Positions 26,481 to 35,569 of a stretch of 64,000 bases of DNA are shown here, piece after piece. The notes under the pieces were generated by a model. That model was given only the letters and a program-made list of their open reading frames with translations. It was not told the origin of the DNA and ran no database searches. The stretch is from NCBI GenBank assembly GCA_016193045.1, contig JACPSW010000033.1:43020-107019 (forward strand). Direction: 5' to 3'. The stretch comes from Candidatus Rokuibacteriota bacterium (GTDB taxonomy: Bacteria; Methylomirabilota; Methylomirabilia; Rokubacteriales; CSP1-6). Position 1 is the first letter of the stretch. Every line of letters starts with the position of its first letter. The translations under genes were made by a program, and so were the position numbers.

Positions 26481-27485
26481 CTACCGGATGAGGAGCTCGG
26501 CGATCTGGACGGCATTGGTGGCCGCGCCCTTTCGGAGCTGATCGCCGACCACCCAGAAGTTCAGCCCATTGGCCAGCGAGAGGTCCTGGCGGATGCGCCC
26601 CACGAAGCAGTCGTCCTGCCCCTCCACCACCACCGGCATCGGATAGCGGTTCTGCGCCGGCTCATCCCAGACCCGGAGGCCGGGGAAGTCGGCGAAGAGC
26701 TCGCGGGCGCGGCGGGGCGTGACCGGTTCCTCCGTCTCGACGTTCACCGCGATCGAGTGGGCGGTGAAGACGGGGACGCGGACTGTCGTGGGGGAAATCG
26801 CGAGATCCGGAAGCTCGAGGATCTTCCGGACTTCGTTCACGAGCTTGATCTCCTCGCCGGTGTAGCCATTCTCGGCGAACTTGTCGATGTGAGGGATGAG
26901 GTTGAAGGCGATCTGGTGGGGAAAAAACTCCACCTTGAGGGCTTCGCCCCGCGCCCAGGCCAGCGTCTGCCGCCGGAGCTCCTCCACCCCCCGCACCCCG
27001 GCTCCAGAAACCGCCTGGTAACTGGTGGCGATGACCCGGCGAAGGCGCGCCGCGTCGTGGAGCGGCTTCAGCGGCATCACCGTAACGACGGTCGTGCAGT
27101 TCGGGCTGGCGACGATCCCCGCGTGTCCCTTCACCGCGTGGGGGTTGATTTCCGGGACGACCAGCGGCACCGCGGGATCCATGCGGAAGGCGCTGGACTT
27201 GTCCACGACCACCGCCCCGGCCTTGACCGCCAGCGGGGCGTACTCCCTGGACTGGGCCGAGCCCGCCGAGAAGAAGGCGATCTCCACGCCCTTGAAGGCC
27301 TCCGCCCCCACCTGTTCCACCCGCAGGGAGTCCCCGCAAAACGCCACGGTCTTCCCCGCCGAGCGCTCGGAAGCGTAGCAGCGCAGCTCCCTGACGGGGA
27401 ACTTCCGCTCCTCAAGGATCGTGAGCGTTGTGCTCCCCGCTGCGCCCGTCGCTCCGACCACCGCCACCACGTATCCCGCACCCAT
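26481..27485 (-). CDS. asd: Aspartate-semialdehyde dehydrogenase
   Basis: 334 residues. It has the NADP motif VVGATGAAGSTTL, catalytic Cys in SPNCTTVV, substrate-binding GAGVRGVEELRRQ and the His in VFTAHSIAVNVE. It makes aspartate semialdehyde for lysine, methionine and threonine synthesis. It follows leuB by 11 bases, a common leuB-asd arrangement. Confidence 0.95.
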   Translation of the reverse strand: MGAGYVVAVVGATGAAGSTTLTILEERKFPVRELRCYASERSAGKTVAFCGDSLRVEQVGAEAFKGVEIAFFSAGSAQSREYAPLAVKAGAVVVDKSSAFRMDPAVPLVVPEINPHAVKGHAGIVASPNCTTVVTVMPLKPLHDAARLRRVIATSYQAVSGAGVRGVEELRRQTLAWARGEALKVEFFPHQIAFNLIPHIDKFAENGYTGEEIKLVNEVRKILELPDLAISPTTVRVPVFTAHSIAVNVETEEPVTPRRARELFADFPGLRVWDEPAQNRYPMPVVVEGQDDCFVGRIRQDLSLANGLNFWVVGDQLRKGAATNAVQIAELLIR

Positions 27486-27496
27486 CCGCTCGACTC

Positions 27497-28585
27497 CTAA
27501 CTGTATAGTGCGCTGAGTTCGCGCGCGATCAGGTCACCCATCTCGCCCGTGCCCACCGGGGACGTCCCGTCCTGGCGAATGTCCGCCGTCCGGTATCCCT
27601 TCTCCAGGACCCGCAGGACCGCCGTCTCCACCCTCTCCGCGTCACCGGCCATGTCGAGCGAGTATCGGAGCAGCATGGCGACCGAGAGGATAGCCGCGAT
27701 CGGATTGGCGATCCCCTTCCCCGCGATGTCGGGCGCCGTGCCGTGGACCGGCTCGTAGAGCGCCGTCCTGCCGCCGAGGCTCGCCGACGGCAGCATCCCC
27801 ATGGAGCCGGCCAGGATGGCGGCCTCATCGGACAGGATATCACCGAAGGTGTTCTCGGTCACGATCGTGTCGAAGCGCGTGGGCCGCGCGACCAGCGCCA
27901 TCGCGCAGTTGTCCACCAGCACGTGCTCGAGCTCGACGTCCGGGTAGTCCTGACCCACCCGGGTCACCACCTCCCGCCAGAGCTGCGAGACCACGAGGAC
28001 GTTGGCCTTGTCCACCGAGGCGAGCCGCTTCCGGCGCTTCCGGGCCACGTCGAACGCGACCCGAGCCACCCGCTCGATCTCCCGGGAGGTGTAGGCCATG
28101 GTGTTGACGGCGTGCGCGCTCCCGTCGGCCATCCGCTCGACGCCGCGCGGCTCGCCGAAGTAGAGGCCGCCGGTCAGCTCCCGGATGACCATGAGATCCG
28201 TGCCTTCGACGACGGAGCGCCGCAGGGGGGAGGCGTCCACGAGCATCGGGAAGCATTTGGCCGGCCGGAGGTTGGCGAACAGGTCAAGCTCCTTCCGGAG
28301 CCGGAGCAGGCCGCGCTCGGGCCGCCTCTCGTGCGGCGCGTCCTCCCATTTGGGGCCGCCGACCGCCCCGAAGAGGATGGCCCGGCTCGCCTCGCAGAGC
28401 CTGAACGTGGCCTCCGGCAGCGGGTCACCGGTCTCGTCGATCGCGGCGCCGCCCACCAGGCCCTGCTCGAACTCGAAGCCCACGCCAGCGCCCTTCCCCA
28501 CGACCTGGAGGATCTTGAGCGCCTCGGGGATCACCTCCTGGCCGATCCCGTCGCCGGGCAGCACCGCGATCTTGTAAGTCGCCAT
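27497..28585 (-). CDS. leuB: 3-isopropylmalate dehydrogenase
   Basis: 362 residues starting [17 protein letters not shown]. It oxidatively decarboxylates 3-isopropylmalate with NAD. Visible signatures are the substrate Arg in [14 protein letters not shown], the metal/active-site segment [13 protein letters not shown], and the NAD-binding [14 protein letters not shown]. It is 16 bases after leuD. Confidence 0.95.
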   Translation of the reverse strand: MATYKIAVLPGDGIGQEVIPEALKILQVVGKGAGVGFEFEQGLVGGAAIDETGDPLPEATFRLCEASRAILFGAVGGPKWEDAPHERRPERGLLRLRKELDLFANLRPAKCFPMLVDASPLRRSVVEGTDLMVIRELTGGLYFGEPRGVERMADGSAHAVNTMAYTSREIERVARVAFDVARKRRKRLASVDKANVLVVSQLWREVVTRVGQDYPDVELEHVLVDNCAMALVARPTRFDTIVTENTFGDILSDEAAILAGSMGMLPSASLGGRTALYEPVHGTAPDIAGKGIANPIAAILSVAMLLRYSLDMAGDAERVETAVLRVLEKGYRTADIRQDGTSPVGTGEMGDLIARELSALYS

Positions 28586-28601
28586 CTCGTTCGGAGGGGG
28601 G

Positions 28602-29102
28602 CTACGCCCTCGTGAGTCCCTTTTTCTTCGCCACGTACTTCATCAGCCCGCCCGCGGCCATGATCTCCCGGGCGAACTCGGGAAGCGGCTGGGCCTGGTA
28701 CCGCTCCCCCTTCGTCAGATTCATGATCTCCCCCGTGGCCGGGTTGAGCTCCGGGTCGTCCCCCTGCTCGATGCGCTCGGCGGCATCCGTCTCGAAGAGC
28801 GGCAGCCCCAGATTGATCGAGTTCCGGTAGAAGATCCGCGCGAAGGACCTGGCGACCACCGCCGACACGCCGGCCGCCTTGATCGAGATGGGGGCGTGCT
28901 CCCGCGAGGACCCGCAGCCGAAGTTCCTGAGCCCCACCAGCACGTCGCCGATCCGCACCTTCTTGGCGAATTCGGGCTCCGCGTCCTCCATGCAGTGCCT
29001 GCCCAGCTCCTCGGGGTCCGAGGTGACCAGGTAGCGGGCCGGAATGATCTGGTCGGTGTCCACGTTGTCGCCGAACTTCCACGCCTTGCCGTACAGGTTC
29101 AT
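28602..29102 (-). CDS. leuD: 3-isopropylmalate dehydratase small subunit
   Basis: 166 residues starting [25 protein letters not shown] after GGAGGAGGC. The [12 protein letters not shown] loop and [12 protein letters not shown] are the swivelling-domain signatures. It pairs with LeuC to isomerise 2- to 3-isopropylmalate. An upstream in-frame extension to 29192 lies inside the inverted-repeat element and has no RBS. Confidence 0.93.
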   Translation of the reverse strand: MNLYGKAWKFGDNVDTDQIIPARYLVTSDPEELGRHCMEDAEPEFAKKVRIGDVLVGLRNFGCGSSREHAPISIKAAGVSAVVARSFARIFYRNSINLGLPLFETDAAERIEQGDDPELNPATGEIMNLTKGERYQAQPLPEFAREIMAAGGLMKYVAKKKGLTRA

Positions 29103-29112
29103 GCCTCCTCCT

Positions 29113-29398
29113 GTTAACCCCAATCCGAAAATAATGACTGTCCCATTTTCTCCGGCCCGCGGGTCCTGCCGCCCGCCCTCCCCACGCACCACGCTTCCAG
29201 CGTGTCGTGCGTCGGGGGACCAGCCCCACGGTGCTCGCTCCCGCGAGCGCTAGGCGCTTTCCGCGCCCGTTGCGGCCCACATTCCCGGCGTCTACTCTGT
29301 GAGGCGGTGCGCTCCGCGCCGTGGGGCGCCCCGTTCGCCGCGTCACCCGCGGGCCTTCGCCACTCCTCCCGCGCAGTCTTTCTTCGGATAAGGTTAAC
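29113..29398. mobile_element. Inverted-repeat (MITE-like) element between leuC and leuD
   Basis: The 361-base leuC-leuD spacer contains a 286-bp unit whose ends are inverted: GTTAACCCCAATCCGAAAA at 29113-29131 and, on the other strand from 29398, GTTAACCTTATCCGAAGAA. Both then read GACTG. TTAA may be the target duplication. The interior is GC-rich with small hairpins (for example CACGCT/AGCGTG) and no credible gene. It is unlike the CTAR family at 6.8, 9.8 and 61 kb. Confidence 0.6.
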
Positions 29399-29463
29399 TC
29401 GGGCCTCGCCTCGGGACTCGCCTCGCCACGGCCTCGGCGGCCGCCCCTCGGCTCGAACTGCGG

Positions 29464-30732
29464 CTACGTCCGCGCCACTTCCTCCGGGTGGGTGATCTTG
29501 CCCGTGACGGCCGTGGCCGCCGCCACGGCCGGGCTCGCCAGATAGACCTTGGCCTTCGGATGCCCCATCCGGCCGGGGAAGTTGCGGTTCGAGGTGCTGA
29601 GGCACACCTCCTCGGCGCCCAGGACGCCGTTGTAGCCGCCGAGGCACGGCCCGCACGTGGCCTCCGAGATGGCGCACCCCGCCTCCGAGAAGACCTCGAT
29701 CAGCCCTTCTCGGAGGGCCTCCTGGAAGACCGCATGGGTGGCAGGGATCACGATGCACCGCACGTAGGGCGCCACCTTCTTGCCGCGCATGATCCGCGCC
29801 GCGATGCGGAGGTCCTCCATCCGGGCGTTCGTGCAGGAGCCGATGAAGACCTGATCCACCTCGATCCCCGCCACCTCCGGGAGCGGCTTGACGTTGTCCG
29901 GCGAGTACGGGCACGCCACCTGAAGGCCGATCTTCCCGGCGTCCCATTCGCGCACGGAGTGGTAGGCCGCGCCGGCGTCCGAGGTGTACAGACGCCACGG
30001 GCGCTTGGCCCGGGGCTTCACGTACTCGAGGGTGATCTCATCGGCCGCGACGATCCCGCTCTTGCCCCCGGCCTCGATCGCCATGTTGCAGAGGGTGAGG
30101 CGCTGATCCACCGGCAGACGCTCGACCACCTCGCCGGTGAACTCCATGGCGCGGTAGGTGGCGCCGTCAACGCCGATCTGGCCGATGGCGTAGAGGATCA
30201 GGTCTTTGGCGGAGGACCAGGGCGCGAGCCGGCCGTAGAAGTGGAACTTCATCGACTCCGGGACCTTGAACCAGGTCTCCCCGGTGATCATCGCCGCCGC
30301 GAGGTCGGTTGACCCCACCCCCGTGCCAAAGCACCCGAGGCCCCCGTACGTGCACGAATGTGAGTCCGCCCCCAGCACGATGTCGCCGGGGACGACCAGT
30401 CCCTCCTGGGGGAGGAGGATGTGCTCGATACCGCCGCGCCCCTCGTCGAAGAAATACTTCAGCCGGTGCTTCTTCGCGAAGTCGCGGGCGATCCGACACT
30501 GGTCGGCGGACTTGATGTCCTTAGCGGGGACGAAGTGGCTGAGCACGATGGCCAGCCGGTCGGGCTCGAACACCGAAGCCGCGCCCACCTTCTCGAACTC
30601 TTTGATCGCGATGGGCGCGGTGATGTCGTTGCCCATGAGCATGTCGAGCCGGCAGGTGATCAGCTCGCCCGGGCGCACTTCGCGCTTGTCGGCGTGCGCC
30701 GCGAGGATCTTCTCGGTGATGGTCATCGGCAT
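29464..30732 (-). CDS. leuC: 3-isopropylmalate dehydratase large subunit
   Basis: 422 residues, the LeuC/aconitase-like short form. [4Fe-4S] cysteines are in GADSHSCTYG (approximately), FIGSCTNAR and ATCGPCLGG; catalytic residues are in SHFVPAKD. The start has GAGG upstream; a second ATG lies 6 bases later. The element in the spacer separates it from its partner leuD. Confidence 0.95.
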   Translation of the reverse strand: MPMTITEKILAAHADKREVRPGELITCRLDMLMGNDITAPIAIKEFEKVGAASVFEPDRLAIVLSHFVPAKDIKSADQCRIARDFAKKHRLKYFFDEGRGGIEHILLPQEGLVVPGDIVLGADSHSCTYGGLGCFGTGVGSTDLAAAMITGETWFKVPESMKFHFYGRLAPWSSAKDLILYAIGQIGVDGATYRAMEFTGEVVERLPVDQRLTLCNMAIEAGGKSGIVAADEITLEYVKPRAKRPWRLYTSDAGAAYHSVREWDAGKIGLQVACPYSPDNVKPLPEVAGIEVDQVFIGSCTNARMEDLRIAARIMRGKKVAPYVRCIVIPATHAVFQEALREGLIEVFSEAGCAISEATCGPCLGGYNGVLGAEEVCLSTSNRNFPGRMGHPKAKVYLASPAVAAATAVTGKITHPEEVART

Positions 30733-30809
30733 AGTCGTGCCTCGAGAGGAGGAGAGCCTGTCCCCGGGCCGTCCCCCGCGTCTGGGTCGTGCATTCGAGC
30801 CGGGCGCCG

Positions 30810-32354
30810 CTAGGGGCCGCTCTCCCGGACGCGGAGCGCCACGGGATGGACGGCGCGGTTCAGCGCGTTCACGTAGGCGCGGGCGCTGGCCTCGATGACG
30901 TCCGTGGACGCGCCCTTGCCGGTCACCACGGCGCCGTCGAAATCGACCTTGACCGACACCTCGCCGATCGCGTCCTTGCCGCCGGTGATGGCGCGCAGCT
31001 GGTAGTCGAGGAGGCGGCCCTTGAGCCCCGTGACCGCGTCGATCGCGTTCAGCGCGGCATCCACCGGCCCGTCCCCGACCCCGGAGTCCTGGAAGACCTG
31101 CCCCTCCTTGCTCAGCCGCACCGTGGCCGACGGGATGATGCCGGTCCCGCTGATCACGTGGAGGTAGTCGAGGGCGTAGGTCTCGGGGACGTGCGCCAGC
31201 TCGTCCTGGACGATCGCCATGAGGTCTTCATCGTAGACCTCTTTCTTCTTGTCGGCCAGATCCTTGAACTTCTTGAACGCCTTGTCCAGCTCGGCGCCCT
31301 CGAGCTCGAAGCCCAGGTCCTTCAGCCGGGCGGCCAGCGCGTGACGCCCCGAATGCTTCCCCATCACGAGCTTGTTGGAGGTCCGGCCGATGTCCTGCGG
31401 CCGCATGATCTCGTAGGTGAGCTTTTCCTTGAGCACGCCGTCCTGGTGGATGCCCGCCTCGTGGGCGAAGGCGTTCTCGCCGACGATGGCCTTGTTCGGC
31501 TGGACGTGCACGCCCGTGATATGGGAGAGGAGGCGCGAGGCCCGGAAGATCTCCTCGGTCCGGACCTGCGTGTCGATGGCGAAGAAGTCCTTCCGGGTCC
31601 GGAGCGCCATCGCGATCTCTTCCAGGGAGGCATTGCCGGCACGCTCCCCGATCCCGTTGATCGTGCACTCCACCTGCCGGGCCCCGTTCATGATCGCGAC
31701 CAGCGAGTTGGCGACCGCCTGCCCGAGGTCGTTGTGGCAGTGGACCGAGAGGATCGCCTTGCCGATGTTCTTGACGCGCTGCCGGATCCGCGCGATGCGC
31801 TCGCCCCACTCCTGGGGGATGGCGTACCCGACGGTATCGGGGATGTTGATGGTCGTGGCCCCCGCGTCGATCACGGCCTCGAGCACGTCGCACATGTAGT
31901 CGAAGTCCGAGCGCGACGCGTCCTCCGGCGAGAACTCCACGTCGGCGCAGTACCCGCGCGCGTGCTTCACTGCGTCGACCGCGGCCTTCAGCACCTCGGC
32001 GCGCGTCTTGCGGAGCTTGTACTTCAGGTGGATGTCCGACGTGGCCACGAAGGTGTGGATGCGCGAGTGCCTGGCATGCTTGACCGCCTCCCAGCAGCGG
32101 TCGATGTCGGCCAGCCCCACCCGGCTGAGACCGCAGATGACGGGCGAGCCGTCCAGGGTGCCGACCTGGCGGGCCACCTCGCGGGTGGCTTCGAAGTCCT
32201 CATCCGAGGAAATGGGGAAGCCGGCCTCGATGACGTCCACGTTGAGCCGGGCCAGCTGCCGGGCCATCTCGAGCTTCTCCATGGTGTTCATCGAAAAGCC
32301 CGGCGCCTGCTCCCCGTCCCTCAACGTGGTGTCGAATATGATGACGCGATCCAT
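30810..32354 (-). CDS. leuA: 2-isopropylmalate synthase
   Basis: 514 residues. The catalytic TIM barrel begins FDTTLRDGEQAPGFSM, with the metal site HCHNDLGQAVANSL and the NGIGERAGN loop. The C-terminal regulatory (leucine-binding) domain follows from about residue 390. The ATG at 32354 has GGAGG five bases upstream; a GTG 12 bases earlier is an alternative. It is likely inhibited by leucine. Confidence 0.95.
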   Translation of the reverse strand: MDRVIIFDTTLRDGEQAPGFSMNTMEKLEMARQLARLNVDVIEAGFPISSDEDFEATREVARQVGTLDGSPVICGLSRVGLADIDRCWEAVKHARHSRIHTFVATSDIHLKYKLRKTRAEVLKAAVDAVKHARGYCADVEFSPEDASRSDFDYMCDVLEAVIDAGATTINIPDTVGYAIPQEWGERIARIRQRVKNIGKAILSVHCHNDLGQAVANSLVAIMNGARQVECTINGIGERAGNASLEEIAMALRTRKDFFAIDTQVRTEEIFRASRLLSHITGVHVQPNKAIVGENAFAHEAGIHQDGVLKEKLTYEIMRPQDIGRTSNKLVMGKHSGRHALAARLKDLGFELEGAELDKAFKKFKDLADKKKEVYDEDLMAIVQDELAHVPETYALDYLHVISGTGIIPSATVRLSKEGQVFQDSGVGDGPVDAALNAIDAVTGLKGRLLDYQLRAITGGKDAIGEVSVKVDFDGAVVTGKGASTDVIEASARAYVNALNRAVHPVALRVRESGP

Positions 32355-32411
32355 GATCCCCTCCACGTGCAGTGTCCCGCGGCGGCCCCCCTGGGGACCC
32401 GCGTGCTGGTG

Positions 32412-33221
32412 TTATGGGTTGTCCTTCCGTTCCGCGTCGGTGCTCGGTGCGCTCTCCGGCTTCCGAACCCACAGGCGGCGCGCGGGCCCGGACAGGACGT
32501 AGAGCCCGAACAGGGCGAAGAGGAAAAGCTGGTGGTACGTGGCGACGATGAGCACCCCGAGCACGACCAGCAGCAGGATCCCCATCCGATGACGCCGGGA
32601 GAAATCCACTTCCTTGAAGCTCCAGTAGCGGAAGGTGGAGACCATCAGCACCGCCACGACGTACGTGGCGGCGCTGATGGCGAGCAGTCCCCAGCGGGCG
32701 ATCTCCGCGTCCGCCAGCAGGAGCACCGCGGAGGCGGCCGCTCCGGCGGCCGCCGGCGTCGGCAGGCCCACGAAGAAACGGCGGTCCCCCAGGCCGGCAT
32801 ACACGTTGAACCGGGCCAGCCGGAGGGCCCCGCAGATCACGAACAGAAAGGCGGCGAGCCAGGCGGCCCGTCCCAGCTGCGACAGCGCCCAGGCGTACAG
32901 GAGGAAGGCGGGGGCCACGCAGAACGACACCACGTCGGCCAGGGAGTCGAACTCCAGCCCGAACTGGGTCGTCGTGTTGGTGAGGCGCGCCACCTTGCCG
33001 TCGAGGATGTCCAGCAGGATGGCAGCCAGGATCGCCAGGGCCGCGTCCGCGTATCGGCCGTTCGCCGTGAGCAGCACGGCCAGGAATCCGCTGAAGAGGT
33101 TCGCGGTGGTCAGCAGGCTCGGCAGCAGGAAGATCCCCCGCCGGCGCTTTTCCCTCAGGCTCTGCCAGCGGCGCCGCCGCGCGGCCTGGGCACCCTCGCC
33201 GCCAATCAGCCTCCGTCTCAT
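32412..33221 (-). CDS. pssA: CDP-diacylglycerol-serine O-phosphatidyltransferase
   Basis: 269 residues, a polytopic CDP-alcohol phosphatidyltransferase. The signature DGx2ARx8Gx3Dx3D is present as LDILDGKVARLTNTTTQFG followed by LEFDSLAD. The N-terminus is basic and the first helix is typical of type II PssA. It makes phosphatidylserine, the substrate of Psd encoded directly upstream; the two genes overlap by 4 bases (ATGA). Confidence 0.93.
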   Translation of the reverse strand: MRRRLIGGEGAQAARRRRWQSLREKRRRGIFLLPSLLTTANLFSGFLAVLLTANGRYADAALAILAAILLDILDGKVARLTNTTTQFGLEFDSLADVVSFCVAPAFLLYAWALSQLGRAAWLAAFLFVICGALRLARFNVYAGLGDRRFFVGLPTPAAAGAAASAVLLLADAEIARWGLLAISAATYVVAVLMVSTFRYWSFKEVDFSRRHRMGILLLVVLGVLIVATYHQLFLFALFGLYVLSGPARRLWVRKPESAPSTDAERKDNP

Positions 33222-33844
33222 CTCAGCACTCCCATGATCGTCTCTCCCCCTCGAACCTTATCGCCGGGCCGGCACCGGAGGTGCGCGCCCCGGGGCATGA
33301 AGAGGTCCGTCCGCGACCCGAAGCGGATCAGCCCGAAGCGCTCCCCCGCCCGGAGCTTGTCACCGGAGCGCACGCGGCACACCACCCGGCGCGCGACGAT
33401 CCCCGCAATCTGGGTCACCGTCACCCGCGCCGATTCGCCCTGGAGCGCGATCCGGCACCGCTCGTTCTCCTCGGACGCTTCAGGGCGGTAGGCCGCCAGG
33501 AAGCGCCCCGGATGGAACTCGACCTCCGCCACCCGCCCTGCCAGCGGTGACCGGTTCACGTGCACATCCAGCGGGGAGAGGAAGATCGACACCCGCACCG
33601 CCTCTCCCACGAAGGGATCGCGCACGTCCCTGATCTCCCGGACCCGTCCATCGGCGGGCGCCAGCACCGCGCCCGGCACCTCCGGCGGCGTCCGCTCGGG
33701 GTCCCTGAAGAAGCCCAGGCCCGCCAGTGCCGCCACCCCGAGCACCAAGGCCGCCCACCACCACCCGGTCCACCCCAGCGCCCCCGCCACCGCGGCGGGA
33801 ATCAGGATGAACGGCCACCCCTCGGGAGCGACGGGAATCCTCAC
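33218..33844 (-). CDS. psd: Phosphatidylserine decarboxylase proenzyme (short form)
   Basis: 208 residues, the short archaeal/Bacillus-like class. An N-terminal membrane helix pair precedes the decarboxylase domain (FLSPLDVHVNRSPLAG). The self-cleavage, pyruvoyl-forming site is the Gly-Ser of IRFGSRTDLFMP near the C-terminus. It produces phosphatidylethanolamine. psd-pssA inside an ilv-leu operon is a recurrent arrangement in several phyla. Confidence 0.93.
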   Translation of the reverse strand: MRIPVAPEGWPFILIPAAVAGALGWTGWWWAALVLGVAALAGLGFFRDPERTPPEVPGAVLAPADGRVREIRDVRDPFVGEAVRVSIFLSPLDVHVNRSPLAGRVAEVEFHPGRFLAAYRPEASEENERCRIALQGESARVTVTQIAGIVARRVVCRVRSGDKLRAGERFGLIRFGSRTDLFMPRGAHLRCRPGDKVRGGETIMGVLR

Positions 33845-33853
33845 TCCCCTATC

Positions 33854-34858
33854 TTACATCCGGGGGGGCTTGATCCAGCTCATCATCGCCCGGAGCCGCT
33901 TGCCGACCTCCTCGATGGGATGCGCGGCGTCGCGCTTCCGCATGGCGAGGAACTGCGCCCGGTTGGCCTGGTTCTCCAGGACCCACTCGCGGGCGAACTG
34001 TCCCGACTGGATCTCTCCCAGGATCTTCCTCATCTCGGCGCGCGTCGCTTCATTGATCACGCGCGGGCCCCGCGTGTAGTCGCCGTATTCGGCGGTGTCA
34101 GACACCGAGTAGCGCATGTAGGCCAGGCCACCCTGGTAGAACAGATCCACGATCAGCTTCATCTCGTGCATGCACTCGAAGTATGCCACCTCGGGCTGGT
34201 AGCCGGCCTCGACCAGGGTCTCGAAGGCCGTCTTGATCAGGTGGGAGATCCCGCCGCAGAGCGTCGTCTGCTCGCCAAAGAGGTCGGTCTCCGTCTCCTC
34301 CTTGAAGGTGGTCTCGATGACGCCCGCCCGGGTGCACCCCACGCCTCGGGCGTACGCCAGCGCCGTATCTCGGGCTTTCCCCGACACGTCCTGCTGCACG
34401 GCGAGCAGCGCCGGGACGCCGGGCCCCTGGGTGAAGAGGTCCCGCATGACATGGCCGGGGGCCTTGGGGGCGATCATGGACACGTCCACGTCGGGAGGCG
34501 GCACGACCTGGTTGAAATGAATGTTGAAGCCGTGGGCGAACATCAGGGTCTTGCCCTTGCCGAGGCCGCCCTTGATGGACTCCTCGTAGACCTGCCGCTG
34601 GCTCTGGTCGGGGAGGAGGATCATGACGACGTCCGCCATCTGGGCCGCCTCCGCCACCGTGGCGACCTTGACGCCATCCTTCTCCGCCTTCGCCCAGCTC
34701 TTCGAGCCCTTGTAGAGCCCCACGACCACGTCCTGCCCCGAATCCTTGAGGTTCAGGGCGTGGGCGTGCCCCTGGCTGCCGTAGCCGATGACCGCGATCT
34801 TCTTCCCGTGGAGCAATCCCAGATCCGCGTCCTGATCGTAATAGATTCTGGCTGGCAC
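33854..34858 (-). CDS. ilvC: Ketol-acid reductoisomerase (class I)
   Basis: 334 residues. The NADPH motif [15 protein letters not shown] and the Mg2+/substrate residues in the knotted domain ([12 protein letters not shown]) are present. I chose the GTG at 34858, which gives the canonical start [17 protein letters not shown] and has GAGGAGG upstream; the longer frame to 34891 overlaps ilvN. It catalyses the second step common to valine, isoleucine and leucine synthesis. Confidence 0.95.
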   Translation of the reverse strand: MPARIYYDQDADLGLLHGKKIAVIGYGSQGHAHALNLKDSGQDVVVGLYKGSKSWAKAEKDGVKVATVAEAAQMADVVMILLPDQSQRQVYEESIKGGLGKGKTLMFAHGFNIHFNQVVPPPDVDVSMIAPKAPGHVMRDLFTQGPGVPALLAVQQDVSGKARDTALAYARGVGCTRAGVIETTFKEETETDLFGEQTTLCGGISHLIKTAFETLVEAGYQPEVAYFECMHEMKLIVDLFYQGGLAYMRYSVSDTAEYGDYTRGPRVINEATRAEMRKILGEIQSGQFAREWVLENQANRAQFLAMRKRDAAHPIEEVGKRLRAMMSWIKPPRM

Positions 34859-34874
34859 GCTGGCGTCCTCCTCT

Positions 34875-35465
34875 TCAGTCCTCGAAGCCAATGTCCCGGA
34901 CGGCTTCCTTCGACTCCGGGACGGGCCCTCTGACCTTCCCCAGTGTCTCCCCCGCCCTCCGCAACCGCGCCTTCGCCCCCCGCGCGATGGCCACCTTGCC
35001 GGTGCGGACCAGCTCCTGGATGCCGAAGGGGCGCAGCAGTTCCACGATCGCGGTCACCTTCGACTCGTCCCCGGTGGCCTCGAGGGTGTACGTGGCGGGC
35101 GTCACGTCCACGACCTTCGCCCTGAAGATGTCGGCGATGCGCAAGATCTCGGCCCGCGACGTCGGCTCCGCGTTGACCTTGACGAGAATCATCTCTCGCT
35201 CGACGTGATTCTCTTCGGTCAGGTCGGTGACCTTGATCACGTCGATCAGCTTGTGCAGCTGCTTGATCACCTGCTCGATGACGAACGCGTCGCCGCGCAC
35301 GACCAACGTCATGCGGGAGACCGTCGGATCGAGCGTCTCGCCCACCGACAGGCTCTCGATGTTGTACCCCCGCGCGCTGAAGAGCCCCGCGACGCGCGAG
35401 AGCACGCCGAATCGGTTCTCGACCAGCACCGCGATCGTATGCTTCTGGGGCTCGTTATTAAGCAT
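34875..35465 (-). CDS. ilvN: Acetolactate synthase small (regulatory) subunit
   Basis: 196 residues. The N-terminal ACT domain starts [21 protein letters not shown], and a second ACT-like domain follows ([21 protein letters not shown]). It binds valine and activates IlvB. The upstream region is an unusual AT-rich tandem repeat rather than a normal intergenic gap. The ATG at 35465 is preceded by an in-frame TTG. Confidence 0.93.
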   Translation of the reverse strand: MLNNEPQKHTIAVLVENRFGVLSRVAGLFSARGYNIESLSVGETLDPTVSRMTLVVRGDAFVIEQVIKQLHKLIDVIKVTDLTEENHVEREMILVKVNAEPTSRAEILRIADIFRAKVVDVTPATYTLEATGDESKVTAIVELLRPFGIQELVRTGKVAIARGAKARLRRAGETLGKVRGPVPESKEAVRDIGFED

Positions 35466-35569
35466 CAAAGAAACCTAAAAGCTGATTTTGGTCAAAGAAA
35501 CCTGAAAACTGATTTCACTCAAAACCACCTGAGAAGCCTTGAAGCTGATTTCACTGAAAACCGGAAGCT
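35466..35569. repeat. AT-rich imperfect tandem repeat between ilvB and ilvN
   Basis: About 100 bases made of three to four degenerate units of 27-36 bases, each with a TCAAAGAAACCT-like or TCAAAACCACCT-like start and an AGCTGATTT-like end (plus-strand view). It is strikingly AT-rich against its surroundings. ilvB stops at its edge and ilvN begins at its other edge. The repeats could pair in alternative ways in the mRNA, but no leader peptide is evident. Confidence 0.6.
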
